Origin: Spirosoma pollinicola
GTDB lineage: Bacteria; Bacteroidota; Bacteroidia; Cytophagales; Spirosomataceae
Length of the DNA stretch: 64,000 bases
Direction of reading: 5' to 3'
Assembly: GCF_002831565.1 (NCBI RefSeq)
Contig: NZ_CP025096.1
Location: 2,705,027 to 2,769,026, forward strand
Shown piece after piece: positions 1-8,341 of this stretch; position 1 is the first letter of the stretch; every line of letters begins with the position of its first letter. The notes below the pieces were generated by a model, which was not told the DNA's origin, did no database searches, and worked only from the letters and a program-made list of their open reading frames with translations. Position numbers and translations under genes: made by a program.

Positions 1-809
1 TGCGTTTCGCGGCTCAATATATATACTGGTCGCCGTAATGGATAACGCAACATACCTAAATCTTCCTGAAACGGTTGAAAATAATCATCACGTTTCGTAG
101 GATTTAGCTTGTCTGAAACGCCCACAACCCGCAAATCCTTGGCTAACTCTACAGAAAGCGGTTCATCACTATCACTAATCCAATTAACGCCGATGAACCC
201 CAACGCTGATGGATTTTTACGCACAAAGTCGATAACTTCCCGATTAGAGTGCGTCGTGAAAATGCGTATGTTTTTAAGGTCTTTAATCTTAAAGGTATTT
301 AAGACAAACTCTAAATTGCTGGAATTGTTATTGTCAAATACCAATGTAATAGGTGTGTTTTGATTACCACCTTTAAGTTGTCCCCAGAGTTTTGTTTGCC
401 CGTTAAAAATGCTTTGCAATTCTGTCATCGTAATCAGGCTGTCTGTATTGGCCTTATTTATGATGAGTGCCACGCCATCGGTCGCAATTTTTTCGTTTGC
501 TCCCTTTATCTTTCGCTTATCGAGGACTGCACGTTCATTTGGCTTTAGAAGTCGAGTTGTAAAAACCATCCGGGCACTATCATGAAGCATCATATTGATA
601 GCTTCCTGTTCAGGCCTGAAGACTACGTCGAAATGCACGTCTGGATAAATACCGGCATACGCTGACGTTAACTGAGTGACCAATGGTTGAAAAGATTCGT
701 CAGCAGCAATAACGATAGATCCACGCGAAGGATTATCCAGAGGTGGCTTACCATTGCAGCCAATAAGGCCCGCCAATAGCCCTGCAATACCAAAGAATCG
801 TTTAATCAT
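1..809 (-). CDS. PstS-like substrate-binding lipoprotein (partial, C-terminus off the left edge)
   Basis: The minus-strand frame opens at an ATG at 809 and stays open to base 1, so at least 269 residues are present and the C-terminus is missing. The N-terminus is a lipoprotein signal: MIKRF, a hydrophobic stretch, then LAGLIGCNGK with the lipobox Cys at residue 18. The mature part resembles phosphate-binding PstS/PBP2-like proteins: a VIAADESF strand early, a DGVALIINK strand, an LQSIFNGQTKLW segment and an ALGFIGVNW segment. Its start overlaps the end of the upstream 73-aa gene by 8 bp, so it is the last visible member of the exbB-exbD-exbD-tonB operon. From that context I infer a periplasmic or membrane-anchored role linked to TonB energisation, not necessarily phosphate transport; no pstCAB genes are visible. 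Family is fairly sure, ligand unknown. Confidence 0.82.
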   Translation of the reverse strand, partial: MIKRFFGIAGLLAGLIGCNGKPPLDNPSRGSIVIAADESFQPLVTQLTSAYAGIYPDVHFDVVFRPEQEAINMMLHDSARMVFTTRLLKPNERAVLDKRKIKGANEKIATDGVALIINKANTDSLITMTELQSIFNGQTKLWGQLKGGNQNTPITLVFDNNNSSNLEFVLNTFKIKDLKNIRIFTTHSNREVIDFVRKNPSALGFIGVNWISDSDEPLSVELAKDLRVVGVSDKLNPTKRDDYFQPFQEDLGMLRYPLRRPVYILSRET

Positions 810-1023
810 TTTCCTGAAAGCGTTGGTAGGCCCTGTAGGCACGGAAAGCGCCATAAATAATCAATAACACCCCCATTCCGTATCGGAAGGGACCTGTGGG
901 AGGAAGCACCCCAAAAGACTGAGAGGAGGCAATCAGTCCGATGCCTCCTCCCAAGTATGCCAGTGAAGCCAATACTGAAATATACAGCGTTAGCCGCGCT
1001 GGACCTCGATTTTGTCCGCGCAT
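802..1023 (-). CDS. small two-helix membrane protein in the TonB operon
   Basis: This 73-aa protein starts MRGQNRGPARL, has a hydrophobic helix at about residues 11-32 and a second at about 46-64 (FRYGMGVLLIIYGAFRAYRAY), then a short charged tail. It lies 5 bp after the tonB stop and its own stop overlaps the start of the PstS-like gene, so it is very likely translated as part of the operon. I do not recognise a named family. The tight packing between tonB and a binding protein argues for a real gene and suggests a small inner-membrane accessory; the function is unknown. Confidence 0.75.
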   Translation of the reverse strand: MRGQNRGPARLTLYISVLASLAYLGGGIGLIASSQSFGVLPPTGPFRYGMGVLLIIYGAFRAYRAYQRFQEND

Positions 1024-1028
1024 AGATG

Positions 1029-1853
1029 TTATTCCAGCGTGAAGTTAATCGGTAGGTTGTATTTTACCCGAACCGGACGACCTGACTGTTTACCAGGGCG
1101 CCATTTCGGCATGCCTTTCACTACGCGCTGTGCTTCTTCATCTGTGCCAAAGCCCAGACCTTTCAGCACTTGCACGTCCTGAATACTACCATCGGTATTA
1201 ACGACAAAGCTTACAAACACACGTCCTGAAACGTTGGCCCGTTGAGCAGCCGCCGGGTAGCGCAGGTTTTTGCTTAGGTACTGGCCAAGAGCAGCCATAC
1301 CACCACTAAATTCTGGCTGTTGTTCTACTACCGTAAAGATTTCTTCTTCTTTAGGAGCAGCTTCTACAGCAACTTCCACCTTCGTTGGAGCCGCCGAAGC
1401 TTCGGGAGCTGCAATGATGTTATCGGCATTAGGGTCACCTTCCTGCGTTTTTTCGGCAGCAACAGCTTCCTTTAGTTCCTCAACAGCTGGTGGAGGTGTT
1501 TCTTCAGGTACTTCCTCATCCGGTTTTACTTCCGGTGGCAGGAATTTCACCGTGTTCACCTTCGGTACTTCTACCGGTGGTGGTGGTGGCGGTGGCGGCT
1601 CATTCGGATCAATGGGCGGTGGTGGAAGTTTCATCAAATCCACCTCCGTCATCGATACTTCTTTCTCTACCGGTGTCAAAGCAGTGATGATAGTCGGCGT
1701 CAGTACTCCCAGCGTAAACAGGATACCCCCAATAATCAGGGCACGCGTCATCGTTTTGGGATACGTTTTCCGTAGATCGTAAGCACCATATGCTTTGTTC
1801 CGGTTAGCAAACACGATATCATCGAGTGTTGCCTGGGGGTTTACTTCTGCCAT
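1029..1853 (-). CDS. tonB: TonB energy transducer
   Basis: This 274-aa TonB passes energy from the ExbB/ExbD motor to outer-membrane receptors such as the SusC and TonB-receptor proteins elsewhere in the window. The N-terminus has a cytoplasmic segment (residues 1-35, with the NRNKAYGAYDLRKTYP motif common in Bacteroidota TonB), one membrane helix at about 36-58, a proline-rich linker (runs of PPPPP near 75-95), an acidic Glu/Ala-rich stretch, and the C-terminal TonB domain from about 175: PEFSGG, then LRYPAAAQRANVSGRVFVSF and a WRPGKQSGRPV strand. It follows the second exbD by 4 bp. The internal GC-rich proline region creates long spurious frames on the opposite strand. Family assignment is secure; which receptors it serves is inference. 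Confidence 0.95.
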   Translation of the reverse strand: MAEVNPQATLDDIVFANRNKAYGAYDLRKTYPKTMTRALIIGGILFTLGVLTPTIITALTPVEKEVSMTEVDLMKLPPPPIDPNEPPPPPPPPVEVPKVNTVKFLPPEVKPDEEVPEETPPPAVEELKEAVAAEKTQEGDPNADNIIAAPEASAAPTKVEVAVEAAPKEEEIFTVVEQQPEFSGGMAALGQYLSKNLRYPAAAQRANVSGRVFVSFVVNTDGSIQDVQVLKGLGFGTDEEAQRVVKGMPKWRPGKQSGRPVRVKYNLPINFTLE

Positions 1854-1857
1854 GGGT

Positions 1858-2394
1858 TTATACGTCTAATTTTGCTTTGTCTTTGAGAAGTTTCTTCTCG
1901 TCTGCAGTTAAGGCATCCACCAGAGCATAACGCTTCAGCTTCGTAATTGCCATCTCATCGAGTACGTCGACCATGTTTTTATAGGTCGATTGCTTCGTTG
2001 GTTTGATAACGACAACAAACTTTTCGCCACCTACCTTCTTTACATTTTCCTGAAGCGCCTGCCGAAATTCGTAGCCGTATCCAACGGTTTTCAACTCCGG
2101 ATCTTCATTGGCGGCTTTACCAAAAATGTAATAGGCCTTGTTGTCTTTTCCAAGAAAGACCGTCATTACGTTGGACGCCTTAATAGGCTCCGTTTCTTCT
2201 TTTAGTGTTTTATCCGGCACGTTGAGCGTCATCGAAGATGGTTTGCTCAATGTGGTGGCCAGAATGAAGAAGGTAATCAGGAGAAATCCCAGATCAACCA
2301 TGGGGGTCATATCCACCCGGGTTGACGCTTTCTTTGACCGTACCTTACCACCATCATGTTTACCACCACCACCGCCGGTATTAATTTCTGCCAT
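1858..2394 (-). CDS. exbD: ExbD/TolR biopolymer transport protein (second copy)
   Basis: A 178-aa ExbD/TolR family protein, one of two consecutive copies. The N-terminus is Gly/Lys-rich and cytoplasmic, followed by the family signature VDMTPMVDLGFLLITFFILATT (about 27-48, quoted in part), where the membrane Asp (VDLGFLL) is the expected proton-carrying residue. The periplasmic part has a DEMAITKLKRYALVDALT segment near the C-terminus typical of Bacteroidota ExbD. It sits 57 bp downstream of the first exbD and 4 bp before tonB. With ExbB it would form the proton-driven motor for TonB. Two exbD genes per operon are usual in Bacteroidota. Confidence 0.94.
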   Translation of the reverse strand: MAEINTGGGGGKHDGGKVRSKKASTRVDMTPMVDLGFLLITFFILATTLSKPSSMTLNVPDKTLKEETEPIKASNVMTVFLGKDNKAYYIFGKAANEDPELKTVGYGYEFRQALQENVKKVGGEKFVVVIKPTKQSTYKNMVDVLDEMAITKLKRYALVDALTADEKKLLKDKAKLDV

Positions 2395-2451
2395 GTTTTC
2401 TTAACAGATTCGCGTGGTGAAAATCAACTATAGTTTGCATTCGCTACGCGC

Positions 2452-3078
2452 TTAATCAGCTTTCCAACCGGCCGGGGGCGCTTCGGTCCCCGTAATCAGG
2501 TTGAATTTGTTGATGTTCTGCGCTTGTAGCGTAGCCAACACATTCTTGAATTCGGGGAATTTAGCGAGGTTATCGCCTTTCAACGCAATTCGAAGATTGT
2601 TGTTAGCCTTCCGGGCATTGTAAACCCATTCTTTTAACTCATTTGTCGGACCTGCGCCGGTCGTATCCGTTGGAATACCTGCCTGATTTACTTTAGCCTG
2701 CTGCTCCTTCGGGAGGTTGAGGTAGGCTTTCAGCTGATTGATAGGCAGACCAAAGTTCGACATCAGGGAAAATTCCTTTTTCTCGTTGTTCGTGAAGGAT
2801 AATCCCTTTGCGGCAGCAATGTTATCCAGCATGGCAATGCGATTTTGTGCGTTGTCAATGCCGAAATAGACCTTGCCATCTCTACCAAGACCAATGGTCA
2901 TGATATCGTTATCTGGAACTTTGATCCCTGATATGGACGAAGGCGTTTCGATGGCGGCAGCATCCTGCGACCGAAACTGAGCCGTCAGGATAAAGAACGT
3001 CAATAAAAGGAACGCCACGTCGCACATCGCGGTCATGTCCACTGCGGAACTGGCGCGTTTTACTTTAACTGCTGGCAT
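2452..3078 (-). CDS. exbD: ExbD/TolR biopolymer transport protein (first copy)
   Basis: A 208-aa ExbD. The signature SSAVDMTAMCDVAFLLLTFF is at about residues 10-30, with the conserved membrane Asp in CDVAFLL. The periplasmic region is longer than in the second copy and contains an insert (about 80-135) with NLPKEQQAKVNQAGIP, then a GDNLAKFPEFKNVLATLQAQNINKF-type C-terminal fold (quoted in parts: FKNVLATLQ, INKFNLITG). It begins 16 bp after exbB. It is probably the partner that heterodimerises with the second ExbD, but this is inference. Confidence 0.94.
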   Translation of the reverse strand: MPAVKVKRASSAVDMTAMCDVAFLLLTFFILTAQFRSQDAAAIETPSSISGIKVPDNDIMTIGLGRDGKVYFGIDNAQNRIAMLDNIAAAKGLSFTNNEKKEFSLMSNFGLPINQLKAYLNLPKEQQAKVNQAGIPTDTTGAGPTNELKEWVYNARKANNNLRIALKGDNLAKFPEFKNVLATLQAQNINKFNLITGTEAPPAGWKAD

Positions 3079-3094
3079 AAGTGATTCTTATTGT

Positions 3095-3928
3095 TTAATA
3101 ATGAGCTGCGAAATTCTGCTGAATGCTCAAGCCGATTTCGTCGATGTTGTAGGTCAGCACGTCAATACGGCTTGTAAAGTAGCTATACATGATCGTTGCG
3201 ATAGCAGCTGTACCAATTCCAAGCGCCGTGTTTACAAGGGCTTCAGAGATACCAGTCGAAAGAGCACCTGTGTCAGGTTGGCCCGTAGCACCCATGGCTG
3301 CGAACGCGCGAATCATACCAAGTACCGTTCCAAGCAGGGCGATCAGTGTCGAAACCGAAGCTAGCGTAGCAATGATGGTCAGGTTTTTTTCCAGCATTGG
3401 CAACTCAAGCGTAGTCGCTTCCTCTACTTCTTTCTGCAGAGCAACTAATTTCTGCTCTTTGTCTAACTGGGTGTCGGTAGCTAGCTGTTGGTATTTTACC
3501 AAAGCGGTTTTCACAACGTTGCCAATCGAGCCTTTCTGCTTGTCGCACTCCTGGATGGCAGCAGCCACTTCATTGCGATCAAGCTGGCTTTTAACTTTCC
3601 GAACGAAATCGTCGATAGAACCTGTACCCGTTGCACGGCCAATCGTGATGAAACGCTCAATGGAGAACACCAGTACCGTTAGAAAACAGGTAAACAGAAT
3701 TGGTACGATAAATCCACCTTTGTAAACGGTACCGAAGTAGTCGCCAGGTAGTGGTTCTTTCGTATTGTCGCCTTCCTGGAAGTGGCTGCCATCACCGAAG
3801 ACGAACATGTACGTCAGGATACCGATCAGCAACAATACCGGAATTACGAACGCGGGGTTAAGACCACCTGACTTCTTTTTTGGTGCCGCTGCTTTGGCGG
3901 GTGCTGGAGAAGGAGTTTGTGTTTTCAT
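3095..3928 (-). CDS. exbB: ExbB/TolQ/MotA-type proton channel
   Basis: This 277-aa protein is the proton-channel subunit of the TonB motor. After a Lys/Ala/Pro-rich cytoplasmic N-terminus there are four hydrophobic segments: about 25-46 (NPAFVIPVLLLIGILTYMFV), 70-95 (FIVPILFTCFLTVLVFSIER), 180-212 (IATLASVSTLIALLGTVLGM) and 225-255 (ALVNTALGIGTAAIATIMY). The last two carry the GTVxGM and AL.TTA-like patterns of the ExbB family. It is the first gene of the minus-strand operon exbB-exbD-exbD-tonB-small protein-PstS-like. The region upstream contains a TAnnTTTG box about 120 bp before the start codon. Confidence 0.95.
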   Translation of the reverse strand: MKTQTPSPAPAKAAAPKKKSGGLNPAFVIPVLLLIGILTYMFVFGDGSHFQEGDNTKEPLPGDYFGTVYKGGFIVPILFTCFLTVLVFSIERFITIGRATGTGSIDDFVRKVKSQLDRNEVAAAIQECDKQKGSIGNVVKTALVKYQQLATDTQLDKEQKLVALQKEVEEATTLELPMLEKNLTIIATLASVSTLIALLGTVLGMIRAFAAMGATGQPDTGALSTGISEALVNTALGIGTAAIATIMYSYFTSRIDVLTYNIDEIGLSIQQNFAAHY

Positions 3929-4597
3929 TGGAACTGGACTGTAGGGTTAAAAATTAAAAGTTGGTTTACCCGGTAAAAAAAGTGAAAAATTTAGACTCTT
4001 TCGGTTTGTGCATCTAAATTTTTAAAGGAAATGCCTTCAAACCTCCACAAAAATATGTGTTTTCCGTTAATAACAACACAATTCAATGAGTCAATTGTTT
4101 CTCTTTAATTGCAATCCAGCAACAAATACTAGGACATAACCCACTCCTTCATTTTAGGACTAGCTTTAACGCGCTTATCCTAACGTCTTGTTTCTCAAGC
4201 GGCATACAACGATTATTTATCGTTCGACGTACTTATTCATAACGCGCTAGGGTGGAGCATAAGACATAAAATAATTGTTAAGATTATTGAAATGGTTCTC
4301 CAGAACTAATTTTTAAATTCTTTTAGGATAGATGCAGCAGTAGGCTAAATTCCACAACGAATTTGGAAAATAGTTTGTGATGGGTATGAAAAAAAGAAGC
4401 TGGTCGAAGCACTGACATGTTTAAACAAAGGGAAAATGAACCAGTAAACTGGGTAATTACTAACGTAGAATTGGGCAAGAATCGGCAAAATTACCTATCA
4501 AAAGGGACTCTATGAAGTGAGGATTAACAGTATAAACTCCACAAAACGACGGTTGGCTTTTCTTAACGACTCGCAATAATTAGTTAGCTTTACCGCT
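3929..4597. other. intergenic region between divergent exbB and the 131-aa gene
   Basis: No convincing gene was found in these 669 bases. The left 130 bases are AT-rich and hold the likely exbB promoter (4048-4055, minus). The right end holds TAGCTTTA at 4585-4592, six bases before the ATG at 4598, a one-mismatch version of the Bacteroidota -7 box that would give a nearly leaderless plus-strand transcript. Between them I see only AT-rich sequence with no long open frame, tRNA or strong hairpin. Confidence 0.5.
4048..4055 (-). promoter_or_regulatory. putative exbB operon promoter (-7 box TATTTTTG)
   Basis: Read on the minus strand the bases are TATTTTTG, matching the Bacteroidota -7 consensus TAnnTTTG. 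A clear TTTG -33 element is not obvious; only a GTTG lies about 18-20 bases upstream. This would give a leader of about 110 nt for exbB. Confidence 0.45.
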
Positions 4598-4993
4598 ATG
4601 GCAATCCCCTGTTTAGATATTCAGCACCTGAAGACCAGTCATCAGAACGAGCCCTCAGGCTTGATAAATCGGTATTGGTTTCAGTGGAAAAACCGGCGTC
4701 AGCTGGGCAATGTTACGGTCCGACTTGATTTGCTGGATGTGAAAGGAAAAATATTGGTGACGAGTCGTACCAAGCTTCCCAAAGTAGCCGTAACAGATTA
4801 CATTCCCGCTACGGCTACCGAACCAGCCTTACCTATCTATGCTGGCTCTACGTTAATATCGATTGATGAGCCAGCCAGTGATGAAAAACCCACCTCATTC
4901 CGGTACACGACTGAATCAGGAGCCTTCAAAAAATCTGATCTGGCAACTGGTCCTCTGGATGGTATATATGAGGATTTATCCATGAACAGCTAA
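4598..4993 (+). CDS. hypothetical protein, 131 aa, coupled to the DJ-1-like gene
   Basis: The frame begins MAIPCLDIQHLK at an ATG preceded by a near-consensus -7 box, and its TAA overlaps the next ATG (TAATG at 4991-4995), the arrangement of translational coupling. No signal peptide or membrane helix is visible; the body looks beta-rich (RYWFQWKNRR, VTVRLDLLDVKGKILVTSR, FRYTTESGAFKKSDL). I do not recognise the family. The overlap with a clear DJ-1/PfpI gene is the main argument that it is real. Confidence 0.55.
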   Translation: MAIPCLDIQHLKTSHQNEPSGLINRYWFQWKNRRQLGNVTVRLDLLDVKGKILVTSRTKLPKVAVTDYIPATATEPALPIYAGSTLISIDEPASDEKPTSFRYTTESGAFKKSDLATGPLDGIYEDLSMNS

Positions 4994-5598
4994 TGCGCAC
5001 CGTTGCTATTCTTCTCTTCAATGAAATTGAAGTGCTCGACTTTGCCGGGCCATTCGAAGTATTTGGCGTAGCTGGGCGCCATGATGATCCCAAGCCATTT
5101 CGGGTATTTACCGTTGCCGAGCGTGGGCCAGTATATGCACGAAATGGCTTAAGCATTAATCCAACCTATTTGCTTAATGACCATCCGAAGGCCGACATCA
5201 TTATTGTTCCGGGTGGGGGTGGCAATCATGCTGATGGCACCTCTTATGGTTCCAGACGCGAAATGGACAATCCTGCGGTGCTAAACTGGGTACGACGGGC
5301 GGGAGTAACTGCTGAACTGATTCTGTCGGTTTGCACCGGCTCGTTTATTCTTGGAAAAGCCGGTCTATTGGACGGTCTGGCGGCCACGACCCACTTTTTA
5401 GCTGTTGAGGGTATGAAGCAGGCTGCGCCAAAAACGGACCTGCGCCTTACCGAACGTTACGTCGATAATGGCAAAATCATTACATCGGCTGGCATTTCGG
5501 CCGGTATTGATATGTCGTTATACGTTGTCGGGCGGTTGCTTGGTAAAAACGTTGCTGACGAAACAGCCCGGTATATGCAGTATGACTATTGGACGTGA
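4993..5598 (+). CDS. DJ-1/PfpI family protein, isonitrile-hydratase-like
   Basis: This 201-aa protein has the class I glutamine-amidotransferase-like fold of the DJ-1/PfpI superfamily. Visible hallmarks: LDFAGPFEVF near residue 15-24, the strand ADIIIVPGGGG at 67-77, the nucleophile elbow LSVCTGSFILGKAGLL with Cys114, and ATTHF at 131-135. The SVCTGS...GLLDGL.ATTH pattern is that of isonitrile hydratase (InhA) and the amidase-like N-domain of some AraC-type regulators; no AraC helix-turn-helix domain follows here. The protein is probably cytoplasmic. The substrate cannot be told from sequence. It overlaps the 131-aa gene by one base. Confidence 0.85.
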   Translation: MRTVAILLFNEIEVLDFAGPFEVFGVAGRHDDPKPFRVFTVAERGPVYARNGLSINPTYLLNDHPKADIIIVPGGGGNHADGTSYGSRREMDNPAVLNWVRRAGVTAELILSVCTGSFILGKAGLLDGLAATTHFLAVEGMKQAAPKTDLRLTERYVDNGKIITSAGISAGIDMSLYVVGRLLGKNVADETARYMQYDYWT

Positions 5599-5693
5599 AA
5601 GGAGCCTGATGCTTTAATGAGTGCAGTATGTTATCTGTAAAGATTTTTAGCTACCGTGGTTCTAACCGAAATATCTTAGTGTCAGATCTGGGT

Positions 5694-5737
5694 ACCTAAA
5701 AATAAATCAGCCACTTACAAAGTATGTAAGTGGCTGA
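5694..5737 (-). terminator. rho-independent terminator of tRNA-Pro
   Basis: A perfect 12-bp stem (5707-5718 with 5726-5737, loop 5719-5725) lies 9 bases past the tRNA 3' end. On the minus strand it is followed by a T-rich tract (ATTTATTTTTA), so it terminates leftward transcription from the tRNA. Confidence 0.8.
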
Positions 5738-5746
5738 ATATAAAAG

Positions 5747-5820
5747 TCGGGAAGGCGGGATTCGAACCCACGACCTCTTGCACCCCATGCAAGCACGCTA
5801 CCGGACTGCGCTACATCCCG
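5747..5820 (-). tRNA. tRNA-Pro (anticodon GGG)
   Basis: The 74-nt minus-strand sequence folds as a tRNA. The acceptor stem begins CGGGATG, typical of proline tRNAs. The D-arm is GCGCAGTCCGGTAGCGT, the anticodon stem-loop CTTGC-ATGGGGT-GCAAG has GGG at 5784-5786, and the T-arm is GTGGG-TTCGAAT-CCCGC. The discriminator is A and the CCA end is not encoded. The acceptor stem has one T-T opposition (position 6 with 67); all other pairs are standard or G-T. Confidence 0.95.
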
Positions 5821-5839
5821 AATTGGATTGCAAAGGTAA

Positions 5840-5910
5840 TGAAGAGTGAAGAATGAACAATGAAGAATATCGAAAATTTGTATTCTTCATTGTTCATTCT
5901 TCACTCTTCA
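5840..5910. repeat. long perfect inverted repeat (30-bp arms, AATGAACAATGA family)
   Basis: Arms 5840-5869 and 5881-5910 are perfect reverse complements around an 11-base spacer. The element begins one base from the stop codon of the first M1 peptidase gene (minus strand). No T-run follows on either strand, so it is not a textbook terminator, though such a stem would stop exonucleases or end transcripts. The core GAATGAACAATGA recurs in the palindrome at 56638-56702. Confidence 0.85.
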
Positions 5911-5911
5911 T

Positions 5912-8317
5912 TTAATTCTTCCCACTACCCTGCACAGCGGGAGGCTGTGTTGCCTTCTTTTGTTGTTGCATTGGATTCGGGCCTTGCGGGCCGAAGCGCT
6001 GCTGTTGCTTGAACAACTGGAAACGCGTGGGCTGCGCCATCCGGGGGAATGCATTATTCTCCGTGTCGATGTCGGCGATTTCCTGATAAGGGTCAAGAAC
6101 CCACTGCGTAACTTTTTTCGGCGTTGCAATTACTTTCTTGATCGATACATCGTTGAAACGCCAGATTTCGGCCGGGAAGCGAGCAACGGAGTCCGTGCCA
6201 TCTTCGAACTGCATCCGAATAATAACCGGCATGGGCAGGCCACCTTTGTTCTTCAGCGACAACGTATAGAAATTAGTTGCTGCGTTTGTTTCCAGTGTCT
6301 TCCGCTCATCTGGGCTCAGGGTTGCCAGATAATCCTGATATTTCTTCTTGTCGGCTTCCGTTACGGCATACGGATCGTAGCTGTTGTAGAAGTCTTTCAT
6401 AGTCGAATCCTTTGCAACAACCGTTTCGGCTTGCATAGCGGCATCCCGCTGCTTACTAACGGTACCGGCGCGACGTTTGGCTTCGGCGCGGGCAGCGGCT
6501 TTCGTCACCTCTGGATTGCCCGAATCAACCTGGAACCAATCGACCTCTACCAAATCCTGATCGACCGGTTCAACACCGTAGAACCAGCCTTTCCAGAACC
6601 AGTCAAGATCAACGCCCGAAGCATCTTCCAGTGTGCGGAAGAAATCGGCGGGTTCGGGTGATTTGAACGCCCAGCGACGCGCATATTCCTTGAACGCGTA
6701 ATCGAATAGTTCACGGCCCATCACCGTTTCGCGCAGGATATTCAGGGCCGTTGCGGGTTTTGCGTAGGCATTTGGTCCAAGACCAATAACGTTATCGGAC
6801 GAGGTCATGATTGGCGACAATACGGCTTTGTCAGATTTCATGTAATCGACAATGTACTGAGGCTCACCCCGGCGGCTCGGGAAATTATAATCCCACTCTT
6901 TCTCGGCCAGATACTGACAGAATGTGTTCAAGCCTTCATCCATCCAGGTCCACTGACGCTCATCTGAGTTAACGATCATCGGGAAGAAGTTATGGCCCAC
7001 TTCATGAATAATGACCCCAATCATGCCCGCCTTGGTCTGGTCTGAGTAGGTTCCATCGGCTTCCGGGCGACCACCGTTGAACGAAATCATGGGGTATTCC
7101 ATACCACCACCAGCGGTAGCATGGCAGGAAATAGCTACCGGATAGGGATATTTAATGGTCCGGTTACCGTACGATTTCAGCGTATGCTCAACAACACGGG
7201 TCGAATATTGTCCCCAGAGTGGGTTGCCTTCCTTTGCGTAATAGGACATCGACCAGATTTTACGCCCATCGCCGTAAACATCGGTTTGCATCGCATCCCA
7301 GATAAACCGGCGGCTGCTGGTGAAGGCAAAGTCACGTACATTCTGCGCGGCAAATACCCACGTTTTCTTGGCTACTTTATCCGTTGGTTTTGTTTTTAGA
7401 GCTGCCTCCGCTTCTTCCTGCGTTACGATAACAACCGGGTTCTTGGAGGTAGCTGCCTGAGCCATACGCTTTTGCTGCGTGGCAGATAATACCTGCTTGT
7501 AGTTCTGGCATTCGCCGGTGGCACCAACAATATGATCGCCGGGGGCGGTAATCGCTACTTTATAGTTACCGAAAATAAGCGTGAACTCGCCCTGGCCCAA
7601 GAACTGCTTGTTCTGCCAGCCGTTCACGTCATTGTAAGCGCACAAGCGAGGAAACCAGTGGGCAATGAAGTAGTTATAGTTGCCATCTTTGGCAAAAAAC
7701 TCCATACCACTCCGACCGTAATATTCCGTGACGAAGTAGTTCCAGTCTACATTGAACGAATAGGTACCACCGGGCTTAATGGCCGTTGGCAGATCAACCC
7801 GCATCATCGTCTGATTAATGGTGTATTTGAGCGCAGTACCTGATTTGGTATCTTTTACCGATACGATTTTATAGCCGTATTTATCGGAAGCCTGCTGGCT
7901 GCTACGCTCACGAACCGATGTAAGATTCTGCAACTGCGCGAAGCTCATGCCGCTTTCGTTTACGCCACCTGTGCGGGTTACGCTGCCGATAGAGCCTTTT
8001 GCAAACAGATTCTGGTCGAGTTGAAGCCAGATAAACGGCAACTCATCGGTCGAATTGTTATGATACGTAACGGTTTCGGTGCCAATGATTTTCTGATTCG
8101 CATCGTCAAGTTCGACTTTGATGTCGTAATCGGCACGATTCTGAAAATAGTCTTTACCCGGTGCGCCGGATGCCGTACGGAAGGTATTAGGTGTTGGCAG
8201 AACCGGGCCTAGTTGTTCAAAGCGCGTGTTGGCGTTTTGGGTTGGGGCTGCCGGTGCCTGCGCCATCGAAGCGACGGACCAAAAGGACAGGCCAGCCAGT
8301 AACAAGAGTTGTTTCAT
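5912..8317 (-). CDS. M1-family (gluzincin) metallopeptidase, secreted
   Basis: This 801-aa protein has a signal peptide (MKQLLLLAGLSFWSVASMAQA) and an M1-type zinc peptidase domain. The site is HEVGH at residues 438-442 followed, after exactly 18 residues, by Glu in WMDEGLN (HExxH-x18-E). Upstream, AGGGMEYPMISF matches the GxMEN exopeptidase loop region. The N-terminal half (about 60-300) is the beta-rich saddle domain with a DYDIKVELDDANQKIIGTE-type strand (quoted in part). The C-terminus is Gln/Pro-rich (QQQQRFGPQGPNPMQQQ), which may be a linker. It lies 24 bp after a close paralog (8342-10726), so the two form an operon and a tandem duplication. It is predicted periplasmic or surface, cutting peptides; the substrate is unknown. 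Confidence 0.9.
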   Translation of the reverse strand: MKQLLLLAGLSFWSVASMAQAPAAPTQNANTRFEQLGPVLPTPNTFRTASGAPGKDYFQNRADYDIKVELDDANQKIIGTETVTYHNNSTDELPFIWLQLDQNLFAKGSIGSVTRTGGVNESGMSFAQLQNLTSVRERSSQQASDKYGYKIVSVKDTKSGTALKYTINQTMMRVDLPTAIKPGGTYSFNVDWNYFVTEYYGRSGMEFFAKDGNYNYFIAHWFPRLCAYNDVNGWQNKQFLGQGEFTLIFGNYKVAITAPGDHIVGATGECQNYKQVLSATQQKRMAQAATSKNPVVIVTQEEAEAALKTKPTDKVAKKTWVFAAQNVRDFAFTSSRRFIWDAMQTDVYGDGRKIWSMSYYAKEGNPLWGQYSTRVVEHTLKSYGNRTIKYPYPVAISCHATAGGGMEYPMISFNGGRPEADGTYSDQTKAGMIGVIIHEVGHNFFPMIVNSDERQWTWMDEGLNTFCQYLAEKEWDYNFPSRRGEPQYIVDYMKSDKAVLSPIMTSSDNVIGLGPNAYAKPATALNILRETVMGRELFDYAFKEYARRWAFKSPEPADFFRTLEDASGVDLDWFWKGWFYGVEPVDQDLVEVDWFQVDSGNPEVTKAAARAEAKRRAGTVSKQRDAAMQAETVVAKDSTMKDFYNSYDPYAVTEADKKKYQDYLATLSPDERKTLETNAATNFYTLSLKNKGGLPMPVIIRMQFEDGTDSVARFPAEIWRFNDVSIKKVIATPKKVTQWVLDPYQEIADIDTENNAFPRMAQPTRFQLFKQQQRFGPQGPNPMQQQKKATQPPAVQGSGKN

Positions 8318-8341
8318 GGTTTATTAGAAGTTGATGTCTGC

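Noticed and set aside
1270-1782. 170-aa Gly/Ser-rich plus-strand frame
   Set aside because: It is the complement of the proline-rich part of tonB.
5960-6661. 233-aa plus-strand frame
   Set aside because: It is antisense to the M1 peptidase gene, with no signal or recognisable domain.
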